NCBI GenBank assembly: GCA_028282065.1
Contig: JANQIR010000027.1
Location: 1-43,752 of the forward strand
Direction of reading: 5' to 3'
Length of the DNA stretch: 43,752 nt
Source: Aestuariivirgaceae bacterium
GTDB taxonomy: Bacteria > Pseudomonadota > Alphaproteobacteria > Rhizobiales > Aestuariivirgaceae
Part shown: in pieces, positions 6,407 to 16,740 of the stretch
How positions within the stretch are numbered: position 1 is the stretch's first letter
Layout: every line of letters starts with the position of its first letter
Position numbers and translations under genes: made by a program
Notes under the pieces: generated by a model
Told to the model about the DNA's origin: nothing
The model's input: the letters and a program-made list of their open reading frames with translations, nothing else
The model's database searches: none

Positions 6407-7552
6407 TCACGTCGCGGTTGGCGAAAGGCTGGCTGAACCGACAGGCGCCAAACTCGCAAGCAAATCTGCTGCCTCGGAAGGAGGAAGGCAGGAAACCAGA
6501 CTTGCAGCCAAACTGGCAGCATCAAACGGAGAGACGCTCGCAGCCAGGCTTGCCGCCAAACTGGCCACGTCGGAAGGCGAAAGGCCTGCGGCCAGACTTG
6601 CCGCGAGGCTGGCGGTATCCTGTGGTGACAGGCTGGCCAACAGACTTGCGATGTCATTCGGAGAAAGACTCGCGGCAAGACTTGCAGCCAGACTAGCCGC
6701 GTCCCGAGGCGCAACACTCGCCGCAAGACTGGCCGCCAAACTCGCAACAGCAGCTGGAGAGAGACTCGCCGCCAAACTAGATGCAAGGCTGGCAGCATCC
6801 TGAGACGAAAGATTGTGGGCCAACTGTTTTGCGATACTTGCGGCATTCCGGGGTGACAGGCTCGCCGCCAAACTTGCTGCCAAACTTGCGGCAGCATCAG
6901 GCGAAAGGCTTGCCACCAGGCTTGCAGCGTCTCCTGGTGAAAGACCCGCCGCTAAACTAGATGCAAGGCTTGCCGCATCGCTGGGCGAAAGACTTGCAGC
7001 CAGACTTGCCGCAAGGCTTGCAGCATCCTGAGGCGAGAGGCTGGCCAGTAGACTTGCAATGTCATCGGGAGAAAGGCTCGCAGCAAGACTTGCCACGAGA
7101 CTGGCCGCGCTCTGAGGCGCAACACTCCCCGCCAGGCTTGCCGCCAAGCTCGCAACATCGGATGGAGAAAGGCTCGCCGCCAAGCTCGATGCAAGGCTGG
7201 CAGCATCTCGCGACGGCATGTCATAGGCCAAATGTTCTGCGAGACTTGCGGCATTCCGGGGCGAAAGGCTCGCCGCCAAACTTGCTGCCAAGCTTGCCGC
7301 ATCCTTAGGCGACAGACTTGCTGCCAGGCTCGCAGCATCTCGCGGTGACAGGCTTGCGGCTAAACTTGCTGCCAGACTGGCAGCCTCGCCGGGCGACAGG
7401 CTTGCGGCTAGACTTGCCGCCAGGCTGGCCGCGTCCCGAGGTGAAAGTTTTGCTACCAGACTAGCAACGTCTTTTGGAGACAGGCTGGCACCTATATTCT
7501 TGTTATTATTTCCGTACTTAGCGGCCTCGCTACTCTTTGATTCCTTTCCCAT
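6407..7552 (-). CDS. Ala/Ser/Leu-rich tandem-repeat protein, predicted helical solenoid
   Basis: I do not recognise this 381-residue protein. After a 26-residue polar leader (MGKESKSSEAAKYGNNNKN...), residues 27-370 are 23 tandem units: 17 of 16 residues (consensus xDAASLAASLAASLSP) and six of 12 residues lacking one AASL step. An 11-residue tail follows. Each unit opens with S-P-x-D, the pattern of a helix N-cap box, then Leu every fourth residue. I infer a string of short amphipathic helices packed as a solenoid. There is no signal peptide and no transmembrane segment of usual hydrophobicity; the one Cys is near the C-terminus. A ribosome site AGGAG lies 9 bases before the ATG. Long open frames on the opposite strand are by-products of the repeats. 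The fusion gene at 4369-6216 lies downstream on the same strand, about 190 bp after the stop, so shared transcription is possible but unlikely given the hairpin between them. Confidence 0.8.
   Translation of the reverse strand: MGKESKSSEAAKYGNNNKNIGASLSPKDVASLVAKLSPRDAASLAASLAASLSPGEAASLAASLAASLSPRDAASLAASLSPKDAASLAASLAASLSPRNAASLAEHLAYDMPSRDAASLASSLAASLSPSDVASLAASLAGSVAPQSAASLVASLAASLSPDDIASLLASLSPQDAASLAASLAASLSPSDAASLASSLAAGLSPGDAASLVASLSPDAAASLAASLAASLSPRNAASIAKQLAHNLSSQDAASLASSLAASLSPAAVASLAASLAASVAPRDAASLAASLAASLSPNDIASLLASLSPQDTASLAASLAAGLSPSDVASLAASLAASVSPFDAASLAASLVSCLPPSEAADLLASLAPVGSASLSPTAT
6443..7258 (-). repeat. Two 408-bp higher-order repeat blocks inside the repeat protein
   Basis: The pattern of units recurs with an exact 408-bp (136-residue) period: block 6851-7258 and block 6443-6850. 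The landmark GCATTCCGGG occurs at 6843 and 7251, exactly 408 apart. Each block begins with the same odd units (RNAAS.A..LA.. then DAASLASSLAAS). The order of one 12- and one 16-residue unit is swapped at the block ends. This indicates a segmental duplication after the short repeats had diverged. Confidence 0.8.
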
Positions 7553-7647
7553 TTTTCATGGCTCCTAATAAAGAGAAGCCCACCAATATGCGCCAATCCT
7601 GCCAAAATGTCAAACAGATGAGTGGTATTTTAATTGACGACTATTGC

Positions 7648-7665
7648 GTTGATTGAGTTGATTGA
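7648..7665. repeat. Perfect 9-bp tandem repeat upstream of the repeat-protein gene
   Basis: GTTGATTGA occurs twice head to tail (7648-7656 and 7657-7665), about 95 bp before the start of the minus-strand repeat protein, in an AT-rich leader. It could be a regulator site; that is only a guess from position. Confidence 0.4.
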
Positions 7666-7765
7666 ATAAACGATAACTTGTTGATAATGAAAGGTTACTC
7701 AGCTTATACTGTGCCTATATAAAATGCACATCACAACCGGCGGATGGCTGTCGGTGAGATTTTAC

Positions 7766-9745
7766 CTACACCCCGCCCCTGCCGGTCGGGTTCTTTTGAT
7801 CCTGCTCGACTATTTCGTCAGCCGGCTCGCTGGACAACCGCTCAGCCTCGGATGCCGGAACCACTTCACCACCGGCCTCCAACGATCCCTTCGGCGGATA
7901 ATCGAGGGTTCCTGCCAACGCTTCTTGCCGCTTTTCTGAAAGCCGCGGAAACGGCAGCTGGCCCGATCGCCGCCAGGCTTGCACTTGCTGCTCCGCAGCA
8001 TCGCGCGCCGTTTCGTCCAGCCCTCCATCCTTGCCCATGTAGACCGTTTGGGAGGGGAAGGCGAAGCCGGAGCCCGCGCCGTTCACAATGTCATAGATCC
8101 GCAAAAAGACGTCTTCGCGTATAGCAAAGAAATCATTCCATTCTCGCGTCTTCGCATAAATGCGAATACCGACATTCAACGCGCTGTCACCATAACCCTC
8201 AAAGCGCACACGAACTGTCTGCGGATCAATACGGGGATGGCTGTGCAGCATCTCACGCACTTTCGTCAGTAGGAAGCGCAACTGGTCAGGTGAGGTTTCA
8301 TAACGAAGGCCGACGGTTTCCTGGATCAGCATCTGATCGCACCGTGCCCAGTTTATCAGCTGCATGTCGGCAAACTGGGCATTCGGAATCGAAATCTGCG
8401 TCCGGTCGAGCGCTCGCAACTGGGTTGAGCGGATGCCGATACGCTCTACCGTTCCGGTTTGCCCGCCGAAGCTGCAGAAATCGCCAACCTGAACCGGCTT
8501 ATCGATGAAAAGGACGAAACCGCCAATCAGGTTTTCCAATGTCGGGCGGATCGCCAGCGCCACGGCAAGACCGCCAATGCCAAGACCTGCCAGCAGGCTC
8601 AATACCGGCAGTCCCAGCTGCTGGCCGCCATAAGCCACAATCAGCACAACGCCAATGACGCCCAGGATTCCGGAAATGAGCCGCAGCATCCCCGCATCGT
8701 AACTTGTGTCCGCAATCCGCGGCGACTTGATCACCGCTTCAAAGACAGCTCGAACCGCGATCCAGAAGAGCCAGGCCCAAGCGGCATAGATCGCGATGGT
8801 ACGGCTGAACTCCTCAATCCCCGCGGCCCGTCCGGACAGATTGATGTTCAGCGCAACAATGGGAATGAACAACGACGCCGCGACCAATACCGTGACCGGT
8901 GCAGCCATACGGACAATGAGCGCGCCCAACCGGTCTTGAGGAGCGATCCGTCGCACCCCCCACGTAAGTAGACCCACACCCACAACGACAATCACGTCCA
9001 CCAGGATCATCAGCACGACTTTCCAGGCCGGTGTATCCAGCCAGAAGGCGTGCAGCGAGACCGGCAACGGCCGGGCAATCCACATTGGGATCAGCGGCCC
9101 GGTGATTTGCTTGCTCATGTCAGTCCAGGTATCGAACGGCATTTTGGGTGTCAGCGGGCGGTCCACAATCCCGCGCAAGAAACGTGGCGCATCATGAACC
9201 GTACGGGCACTGAACAAGAACTCGCCCTGGCGCGCGCCTTCCTGAATCAGGCTGATGCGGATCGGTGTTTGCGGGATGCGCCAGGACACCGGCCCCTGAA
9301 GGTCGCCAACCGCTTCGGCATCCGGCGCAGCCTGCAATGGCGGTGGCGGAATACGCCCGAAGACGTCGAGCAGAACCATCGCGGTTTCCGTACCGCGCTT
9401 GCGGCGGGCAGCGCCCGGCACCGCGCTCAAATCAATGAGCGCCACGACTTGCTCTGACAGTAAGGCGAGCTTGCGGGTCAGCTCCGCACTCCTGTCCGTG
9501 CGATATTTCACCATAGCATCGGAAAGTTCACCGCCGATACGCAGGAAGGTTTGCAGTGTGTCGCGCGGGCTATCGGTGCGGATCGGACGAAAGACCGGAT
9601 CGGACGACGGCGATGCTGCAGCCTGCGTGCCAGACGCAGATTGCGCCACCGCCGAGCCATTTTCTCCAACGGTAACAAATGCAAGCACAAGCACACATAT
9701 CGCCAGAAGTCGTTGCAACAGGAATGGCCTCCCTGCACCAAACAT
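7766..9745 (-). CDS. MscS-family mechanosensitive ion channel with a large N-terminal exported domain
   Basis: This is a protein of about 659 residues. It has an N-terminal signal peptide (FLLQRLLAICVLVLAF, cleavage near VAQSA), a periplasmic region to about residue 235, several membrane segments between about 235 and 400, and the MscS pore and beta domain. The pore helix shows the Gly/Ala pattern of MscS (LLAGLGIGGLAVALA, then NLIGGFVLFIDKPVQVGDF), followed by GTVERIGIRSTQLRALDRTQISIPNAQF. The family releases solutes from the cytoplasm during hypo-osmotic shock. The C-terminal tail after about 600 is charged and probably disordered. An in-frame GTG at 9757 is an alternative start; neither start has a strong ribosome site. 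No partner gene is evident. Confidence 0.9.
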   Translation of the reverse strand: MFGAGRPFLLQRLLAICVLVLAFVTVGENGSAVAQSASGTQAAASPSSDPVFRPIRTDSPRDTLQTFLRIGGELSDAMVKYRTDRSAELTRKLALLSEQVVALIDLSAVPGAARRKRGTETAMVLLDVFGRIPPPPLQAAPDAEAVGDLQGPVSWRIPQTPIRISLIQEGARQGEFLFSARTVHDAPRFLRGIVDRPLTPKMPFDTWTDMSKQITGPLIPMWIARPLPVSLHAFWLDTPAWKVVLMILVDVIVVVGVGLLTWGVRRIAPQDRLGALIVRMAAPVTVLVAASLFIPIVALNINLSGRAAGIEEFSRTIAIYAAWAWLFWIAVRAVFEAVIKSPRIADTSYDAGMLRLISGILGVIGVVLIVAYGGQQLGLPVLSLLAGLGIGGLAVALAIRPTLENLIGGFVLFIDKPVQVGDFCSFGGQTGTVERIGIRSTQLRALDRTQISIPNAQFADMQLINWARCDQMLIQETVGLRYETSPDQLRFLLTKVREMLHSHPRIDPQTVRVRFEGYGDSALNVGIRIYAKTREWNDFFAIREDVFLRIYDIVNGAGSGFAFPSQTVYMGKDGGLDETARDAAEQQVQAWRRSGQLPFPRLSEKRQEALAGTLDYPPKGSLEAGGEVVPASEAERLSSEPADEIVEQDQKNPTGRGGV

Positions 9746-9817
9746 TACCTGACGCACAACTGTGTCAAAACCGAAAAACGTCAGGCCTGCCTCGCCCCTT
9801 GCACTTTACCGGCCGCT

Positions 9818-10366
9818 TTACCGAAGCTCCCGCAAATTCAGGTCAACATCACTGATCATCAGTTTCATGCCGAATATATTGCCTTTCAGGATTTTGATTT
9901 GCGCCTCTGAACCGGCTTTCTCGGCAATTTTCAGCCTGCTCTCGAACTTCCTCTTCAGCCGGTCGATCCTGCTGCGCAACCACTTCAGATTTTTCTCGTT
10001 GTAAGGCGACGCATTGAAACGCTGTATGGAATTTATGAGGAAGAGCGCCGATGCCTTGTCGTATTCTCCCATTCCTGCATGCAGTTGGTGCAAGACCAAG
10101 GGTTGGCGCAGAAAATCGATGATGTATTCAATGCCTTCTTCCTGCTTCACAACGAACTTGTCGTAGGTTTCCGGCGTCAGCATCTGTTTCAGGACAACCC
10201 GTTTCGTTTTGCCCAGCGAATCGTTCCCCCGTCCGTCATTGCCGCTTTCCCGGGCCAGCGCTTGCATGCCCGGACCACCGAAGGGAGAGGATGTAGTTGC
10301 AACCGCGCAAAACAAAACAACCATCAAAATGAGCAATAGGCGTGCAACAGCAACTGCGACTCTCAT
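9818..10366 (-). CDS. Exported hypothetical protein
   Basis: This 182-residue protein starts at an ATG with AGGAG 9 bases upstream. The first ~25 residues form a signal peptide or anchor (VAVAVARLLLILMVVLFCAV). The mature part is rich in charged residues and predicted helices (LKWLRSRIDRLKRKFESRLKIAEKAGSEAQIKI) with no motif I recognise. It lies about 70 bp before the MscS-family gene on the same strand, so the two may be co-transcribed and act together at the envelope. Function unknown. Confidence 0.65.
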   Translation of the reverse strand: MRVAVAVARLLLILMVVLFCAVATTSSPFGGPGMQALARESGNDGRGNDSLGKTKRVVLKQMLTPETYDKFVVKQEEGIEYIIDFLRQPLVLHQLHAGMGEYDKASALFLINSIQRFNASPYNEKNLKWLRSRIDRLKRKFESRLKIAEKAGSEAQIKILKGNIFGMKLMISDVDLNLRELR

Positions 10367-10621
10367 ATGCCAATCTCCTGAAACATAATCCTATATGCTG
10401 GGGCGGCGCTTCCTACACTCCACCCAAGTCGGTAATTTACGGCAGAACAACACTCGACAACACAAGCCATTGAATTATTTCACTTATCGGAAAAGTGCCG
10501 GTCAGATCCCATGGTATTGCTGAAATCATGTACCGGTGGGACTAAGCGGGTCCTGACGGCCACTTAGAAGATCCCCCAAGGCACCGGATTACGTGAGGAG
10601 ACCAGATGCGCGGTGCCCGGC

Positions 10622-10903
10622 CTAGACCCATCTGAACACGCAAAACGCAAATGCCAGGCAGACCGCGATGGCGCCCCACAATGGCGGACCGAACAAACCC
10701 AGCCAGAACAGATTTATAAAGGCCGATCCGAGCAGAGAAATGAACAGCCGGTCGCCCCGGGTCGTGTCCAGCGCCAGGATGCCACGGCGCGCCCCTCCGC
10801 CCGGCGCACACCATTCCCAAACCATCATGGAGATCAGGCAGGCCGCGATGAAGCAGAAGAAGACCGCCGTGTGCCAGGTCCAAGCCATCCAGGAAAGGTC
10901 CAT
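10622..10903 (-). CDS. glpU: Small membrane protein of the glycerol importer operon (DUF2160, GlpU-like)
   Basis: This 93-residue protein has about three membrane helices (HTAVFFCFIAACLISMMVW, LFISLLGSAFINLFWLGLF, LWGAIAVCLAFAFCVF). Its motif MVWEWCAPGG and its place after the two permease genes match the DUF2160/GlpU proteins of rhizobial glycerol ABC operons, whose exact role is not established. I start at the ATG at 10903, preceded by AGGAGG, 11 bp after the glpQ stop. An in-frame upstream extension would overlap glpQ and lacks support. Confidence 0.85.
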   Translation of the reverse strand: MDLSWMAWTWHTAVFFCFIAACLISMMVWEWCAPGGGARRGILALDTTRGDRLFISLLGSAFINLFWLGLFGPPLWGAIAVCLAFAFCVFRWV

Positions 10904-10913
10904 GATGCGCCTC

Positions 10914-11713
10914 CTATACCCGGCCCAGGGCAAAGCCCTTGGCGATGTAGTTGCGAACGAAGTAGATCACGAAGGCACCCGGGATGATCGTCAATGTCCC
11001 GGCTGCAGCGAGCAGCCCTAGTTCGTAACCAGAGGTCGAGGCGGTTCGCGTCATTGTCGCGGCAATCGGTTTCGCCTCCACAGAGGTCAGCGTCTTTGCC
11101 AGCAGAAGTTCCACCCAGGAGAACATGAAGCAGAAGAAGGCCGCCACGCCGATACCGGCTGCGATGGTCGGCAGGAAGATCTTGATGAAAAACCGCCAGA
11201 ACGGATAGCCGTCCACATAGGCCGTCTCATCGAGCTCCTTCGGTACCCCTGACATGAAGCCTTCAAGGATCCACACCGCCAGCGGAATGTTGAACAGGCA
11301 GTGCGCCAGAGCGACTGCAATATGCGTGTCGAACAGCCCCACCGCGGAATAGAGCTGGAAGAACGGCAGGGCAAAGACCGCCGGCGGCGCCATGCGGTTG
11401 GTCAAGAGCCAGAAGAACAGATGCTTGTCACCAACAAACCTGTAGCGCGAAAACGCATAAGCTGCAGGCAGCGCCACCGTGACCGAAATGACGGTGTTGA
11501 TCACCACGTAGGTCAGCGAATTGACGTAACCCATATACCAGGTCGAATCGGTAAAGATCTTGCGGTAGTTATCGAGCGTGAACTCGGCAGGAAACAGCGT
11601 AAACGAGCCGAGGATCTCGTTCGTCGTCTTGAACGACATGTTGAGCAGCCAATAGATCGGCAGCATCAGGAAAATGATGTAAAGCGCCGGAACGAGCCAC
11701 TTGTATCTGGTCA

Positions 11714-11714
<1 letters not shown>
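10914..11714 (-). CDS. glpQ: Glycerol ABC transporter permease GlpQ
   Basis: This 266-residue inner-membrane permease of the carbohydrate type (MalG-like) has about six helices. The cytoplasmic EAA loop near residues 155-175 reads EGFMSGVPKELDETAYVDGYPFW in part, the contact site for the ATPase. It pairs with GlpP to form the channel for glycerol import. Its ATG overlaps the glpP stop codon by one base (TGATG), indicating translational coupling. Order and content match the glpSTPQUV operons of rhizobia. Confidence 0.92.
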
Positions 11715-12576
<862 letters not shown>

Positions 12577-12580
<4 letters not shown>

Positions 12581-13644
12581 GCCAGCCACCCGTTTGCGTA
12601 GATCTGGGTGTGGCCAGGATCAAAGCTGACGTGAGCTGTGCCTCGGCCGGGCACCTCGGCGTCTTCCTTCGCCAGCAGACGGATCGTATGGCCGTCACGT
12701 TGCGCCTCAACGATGCGGTAGCGGCCCGCATCGGCAACCTTGACGATCTCAACAGCAATCCCTTTGCGCGACAGTTTCACGAACTCGGGGCGGATGCCGA
12801 TTTCATAAGCCGTGTCTTTCGACCCTGCGGAGACCGTGTTGGACGTCTTGATTTCCGCACCGGCGAAGTAGCACTTGCCGCTGTCGATCATGCAAGGCAG
12901 CACGTTCATGCCGGGCGATCCGATGAAGTGGCCGACGAAAGTGTGTTGCGGTTTCTCGAACAACTCGACCGGTGTGCCGCTCTGCACGACCTGACCCTCG
13001 TGCATTACAACCACCCTGTCAGCGAAGGTCAAAGCCTCGGTCTGATCGTGGGTGACGTAGATCATGGTCCGGGCAATACGCTGGTGCAGCTCCTTCAGCT
13101 TGGACCTCAGAACCCATTTCAAATGCGGATCGATGACGGTGAGCGGTTCGTCGAACATGATGACATTGACGTCCGAACGCACTAGGCCGCGACCCAAAGA
13201 GATCTTCTGCTTGCCATCGGCCGTAAGCCCGGCTGCACGGTTGCCCAGTGTCTCCGTCAGGTCCAGCATGTCGGCGATTTCGCGCACCCGCGCATCGACG
13301 CCGCGCTCTTCCATGCCACGGTTTCTCAGGGGAAACGCCAGATTGTCATAAACGGTCATGGTGTCGTAGATGACCGGGAACTGGAACACCTGCGCAATGT
13401 TACGCGCCTCAGGCGGCACTTCCGTCATGTCCGTGCCATCAAACACTACCCTGCCCTCCGTCGGCTGCAGGAGGCCGGAAATGATGTTCAACAACGTGGT
13501 CTTACCGCAACCGGAAGGCCCCAACAACGCATAGGCGCCGCCATCGCGCCACTCCAGATCCAGACGCTTCAGCGCCCAGTCATCCTCAGCGGACGGACTT
13601 GCAAGATAGCTATGCCTGATCTGATCGAGATGGATCCGGGCCAT
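12577..13644 (-). CDS. glpT: Glycerol ABC transporter ATPase GlpT (degenerate signature motif)
   Basis: This 355-residue MalK/UgpC-like ATPase has an intact Walker A (GPSGCGKTT), Q-loop (VFQFPVIYD), Walker B (VIMFDEPL) and H-loop (YVTHDQ). The ABC signature, normally LSGGQ, is LTADGKQ. A C-terminal regulatory TOBE-type domain follows. With GlpS it probably forms a heterodimer in which only one of the two composite sites is canonical. The ATG at 13644 has GGGGGAGA upstream; the gene overlaps glpP by four bases and follows glpS by 43 bp. Confidence 0.92.
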
Positions 13645-13687
13645 CAACCGTCTCCCCCGCAATCACTGTGCCTCGCGCCTTGCCCGT

Positions 13688-14755
13688 TCATCCTGCTACG
13701 ACCTCTCCACCTTCCGAGAAGACGAAGGCATGATCGACAGCCATTTCGAACTCAGCAACTTCGCCGACGTCGTGGCCATGGATACCGTGTGACTGAGACA
13801 CCCAGGTGTGGTTGCCCAGTTGAAAATGAACCACGCTCTCAGATCCGCTCAGTTCGGTGATCATGACCTGACCGGTCAATTTTGCACCGCCCTCGCCTGC
13901 GCCGGCCGGCACGATGTGATGAGGCCTGATGCCGATCCTGTAGCTGCCGTCGGCAAGCCCAGTCTGGGTTTCCGGTGCCGCCCAGGAGATCGCCTCATCA
14001 AGATGAAATCTATCTCCCCGTTTCGTGACCGTTGCCGTGTTGATCGGCGGGTCGGAAAACACGCTGGCACTGACGAGGTCCTTAGGGTTTCGGTAAATCT
14101 CGCTGGTCGGACCAAACTGGGTCACCCTACCCTCATGCAGCGTCGCCGTGTGACCGCCCAGCAAGAGTGCCTCGACCGGTTCCGTCGTTGCATAAACGAC
14201 CGTGCACCTGCGCCCGGCAAAGAGTTTCGGAAGCTCGTCGCGCAGTTCCTCGCGCAGTTTGAAGTCGAGATTGGCCAGCGGTTCGTCCAGCAACACAAGA
14301 TCGGCATCCTTGACCAGAGCACGGGCCAAAGCCGTGCGCTGCTGCTGGCCGCCGGAAAGCTCGGAAGGATTGCGCTCCAGCATGGGCGTCAGCTTGAGCA
14401 GGTCAGCAATCTGCATCACACGTGAGCGGATTTTGTCCGATGCCTCTCCGGCAACCCTCAACGGCGATGCAATGTTCTCGAAAACCGTGAAATGCGGATA
14501 GTTGATGAACTGCTGATAGACCATGGAGACGTTGCGCTTCTGCACCGCTTCGCCGGTCACGTTTTGGCCATCGAACCAGATCTCTCCGGAAGACGGCAGC
14601 TCCAGGCCAGCCATGATCTGCAGCAACGTCGTCTTTCCCGAAAGGGTTGTCCCAAGCAGGATATTGAAGCCATCTTCGGCCAGCGTCAGATTGGTTTCGT
14701 AGATGTGCGTGTTGGCGCCTTCGCGCTTCACCACATTACGCAGTTCGAGTGCCAT
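13688..14755 (-). CDS. glpS: Glycerol ABC transporter ATPase GlpS (no H-loop histidine)
   Basis: This ATPase of 355 residues has Walker A (GTTLSGKTT), an intact signature (LSGGQQQR) and Walker B (LVLLDEPLANLD). The H-loop reads YATTEPVEA, with Thr in place of the switch His. This is the mirror image of GlpT, which keeps the His but has lost the signature, so together they should make one canonical and one degenerate nucleotide site. A TOBE-like C-terminal domain is present (GIRPHHIVP). I use the ATG at 14755 (MALELRNVV), which fits the domain start; an 18-residue in-frame extension upstream is not supported. It lies 112 bp after glpV. Confidence 0.92.
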   Translation of the reverse strand: MALELRNVVKREGANTHIYETNLTLAEDGFNILLGTTLSGKTTLLQIMAGLELPSSGEIWFDGQNVTGEAVQKRNVSMVYQQFINYPHFTVFENIASPLRVAGEASDKIRSRVMQIADLLKLTPMLERNPSELSGGQQQRTALARALVKDADLVLLDEPLANLDFKLREELRDELPKLFAGRRCTVVYATTEPVEALLLGGHTATLHEGRVTQFGPTSEIYRNPKDLVSASVFSDPPINTATVTKRGDRFHLDEAISWAAPETQTGLADGSYRIGIRPHHIVPAGAGEGGAKLTGQVMITELSGSESVVHFQLGNHTWVSQSHGIHGHDVGEVAEFEMAVDHAFVFSEGGEVVAG

Positions 14756-14867
14756 GATCGCTATGCCGCTTGAACCTGCCCGGCGGACACAAACCCTGCA
14801 GGGTCGCACCCGTTAAGTATGCGCGGCCCGGCACCTCCTGCCGGACCGCCTGATTTGTTGTGCACGC

Positions 14868-16604
14868 CTAGTTGGCGCTCCACCGCTTGATCAGCTCGTC
14901 ATAGGCGACGGTTTCACCCTTCGGCTTCTCGTTGTCGAGCTTGGCCTTGGCACCCCCCTTGCCGAGCCATTCTGCTTCGTCCTTTTCCTCGTTGAGGCGT
15001 GGACCGCAGCCACCATAGGTCTTGGCCTTTTCATCAGCCTTCTGCATGCGCAGCATAACCTGATCCATTTCCTTGGCGAGCCTGTCCATGGCCTGCTTGG
15101 GGGTGAAGGTACCGGAGTTCACATCGCCGATATTCTGCCACCACAACTGGGCGAGCTTTGGATAATCGGGAACGTTGACACCCGTCGGGGTCCAGTTCAC
15201 CCGGTCGGGAGAACGATAGAACTCCACCAATCCGCCGAGGTTCGGCGCACGGTCCGTGAAGGACTGGTGCCGGATCGTCGAGTCGCGAATGAAGGTAAGG
15301 CCCGTGTGGCTCTTTTCCACGTCCACGGTCTTGGACACGACGAACTGGGCATAGAGCCAGGCAGCCTTGCGGCGGTCGACCGGTGTAGACTTGAACAGCG
15401 TCCACGATCCGGCGTCCTGATAGCCGAGCTTCTGGCCTTCGACCCAATACGGTCCATGCGGTGACGGCGCCATGCGCCAGAGTGGCTTGCCGGCATCGTC
15501 AACGGTGTTGTTGCCATCCGCCTTTGGCGCAACCATGGAGGCGGTAAACGCCGTGTACCAGAAGATCTGCTGGGCGACATTACCCTGGCTGAGCGCCGGC
15601 AGCGACTGGTAGAAGTCGTAGTCGGCCGCACCGGGCGGTGCGTATTTGCGCAGCCACTCGTCCCACTTGCGGATCGCATAAACCGCCGCCGGGCCATTGG
15701 CTCCACCGCCACGCGACACGGACGCGCCCGCCGGATTGCAGGAATCCGCCTCCATGCGAATGCCCCACTCGTCAATCGGGCGGCCATTTGGAAGTCCCTT
15801 GGAACCGGCACCGGCCATCGACAGCCAGGCATCTGTCATGCGCCAGCCCAGGTCCGGAGCACGCTTTCCGTAGTCCATATGGCCGTAGACCCGCACGCCG
15901 TCGATTTCCTTGACGTGCTCTGAGAAGAACTCGGCGATATCCTCATAGGCCGACCAGTTGACCGGAACCCCCAGGTCGTAGCCATACATTTCCTTGAACT
16001 TGGCCTTGATATCGTCGCGGTCGAACCAGTCCTTGCGGAACCAATAAAGATTGGCGAACTGCTGATCCGGAAGTTGATAGAGCTTGCCGTCCGGGCCCGT
16101 TGTGAACGATTTACCAATGAAATCATCGACGTCGAGCATCGGATTGGTCACGTCTTTACCGTCACCGGCCATCCAGTCCGTCAGATTGACCGCGAGCTGC
16201 AGGCGCGAGTGCGTGCCGATCAGATCGGAATCGTTGATGTAGGCGTCATACAGATTACGCTTGGTCTGCATCTGCGTCTGCACCGCCTGAACCACTTCGC
16301 CTTCACCCAACAGCTGGTGGTTCACCTTGATCCCGGTGATCTCCTCAAACGCCTTGGTTAGGGTCTTCGATTCATATTCATGCGTCGGAATGGTCTCCGA
16401 CAAGACATTGATCTCCATACCCTTGAACGGCTCGGCGGCCTTAACGAACCACTCCATTTCCTGCATTTGCTGTTCTTTGGTAAGCGTGGAGCGTTTGAAC
16501 TCGCTCTCTATCCATTTCTTCGCTTCTTCCATTCCTGCCGACGCCGGACCGGAAAAAACCATCAAGGCCGTCAGCGCTGCTGCAGCCATGAGACGATTTT
16601 TCAT
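14868..16604 (-). CDS. glpV: Periplasmic glycerol-binding protein GlpV
   Basis: This 578-residue extracellular solute-binding protein has a clear signal peptide (KNRLMAAAALTALMVFSGPASA, cleavage before GMEE). The body has the periplasmic binding fold (INVLSETIPTHEYESKTL; YDAYINDSDLIGTHSRLQ). The unusual size and partner genes match GlpV of rhizobial glycerol importers rather than the smaller sn-glycerol-3-phosphate binder UgpB. It is the first gene of the importer operon here and is divergent from glpR. A strong GGAGGAGG site lies 6 to 7 bases before the ATG. Glycerol as ligand follows from the operon with glpK and glpD. Confidence 0.9.
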   Translation of the reverse strand: MKNRLMAAAALTALMVFSGPASAGMEEAKKWIESEFKRSTLTKEQQMQEMEWFVKAAEPFKGMEINVLSETIPTHEYESKTLTKAFEEITGIKVNHQLLGEGEVVQAVQTQMQTKRNLYDAYINDSDLIGTHSRLQLAVNLTDWMAGDGKDVTNPMLDVDDFIGKSFTTGPDGKLYQLPDQQFANLYWFRKDWFDRDDIKAKFKEMYGYDLGVPVNWSAYEDIAEFFSEHVKEIDGVRVYGHMDYGKRAPDLGWRMTDAWLSMAGAGSKGLPNGRPIDEWGIRMEADSCNPAGASVSRGGGANGPAAVYAIRKWDEWLRKYAPPGAADYDFYQSLPALSQGNVAQQIFWYTAFTASMVAPKADGNNTVDDAGKPLWRMAPSPHGPYWVEGQKLGYQDAGSWTLFKSTPVDRRKAAWLYAQFVVSKTVDVEKSHTGLTFIRDSTIRHQSFTDRAPNLGGLVEFYRSPDRVNWTPTGVNVPDYPKLAQLWWQNIGDVNSGTFTPKQAMDRLAKEMDQVMLRMQKADEKAKTYGGCGPRLNEEKDEAEWLGKGGAKAKLDNEKPKGETVAYDELIKRWSAN

Positions 16605-16647
16605 GTGTTTCCTCCTCCAGAAAGACGCCGTTAACTATGAAATGAAC

Positions 16648-16675
16648 CAAAACGAACGTCAATCGAAAACGAATG
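16648..16675. promoter_or_regulatory. Candidate GlpR operator upstream of glpV and glpR
   Basis: Three CGAA half-sites (16653, 16664, 16670) lie 44-70 bp before glpV; read on the minus strand they give TTCGTTTTCG and ACGTTCGTTTTGG. The same TTCGTTT and ACGTTCG strings recur before glpD at 17567-17590. DeoR-family GlpR proteins bind TTCG/CGAA half-sites. Binding here is inferred from position and shared sequence. Confidence 0.5.
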
Positions 16676-16740
16676 CACTTGCGACGCTAAATCACCACGC
16701 CTATCATCTGCCTTATTCAGACTGTTACGGAGCATGCGGC

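Noticed and set aside
6366..7031. Plus-strand open frames with Ala/Arg/Leu repeats
   Set aside because: They are the mirror of the minus-strand repeat gene. They lack ribosome sites, and the minus frame has the family-like capping pattern and is open over the full 1.1 kb.
8459..8971. Plus-strand 170-residue open frame inside the MscS gene
   Set aside because: It lies antisense to a clearly conserved channel domain and is Gln/Arg-rich without family features.
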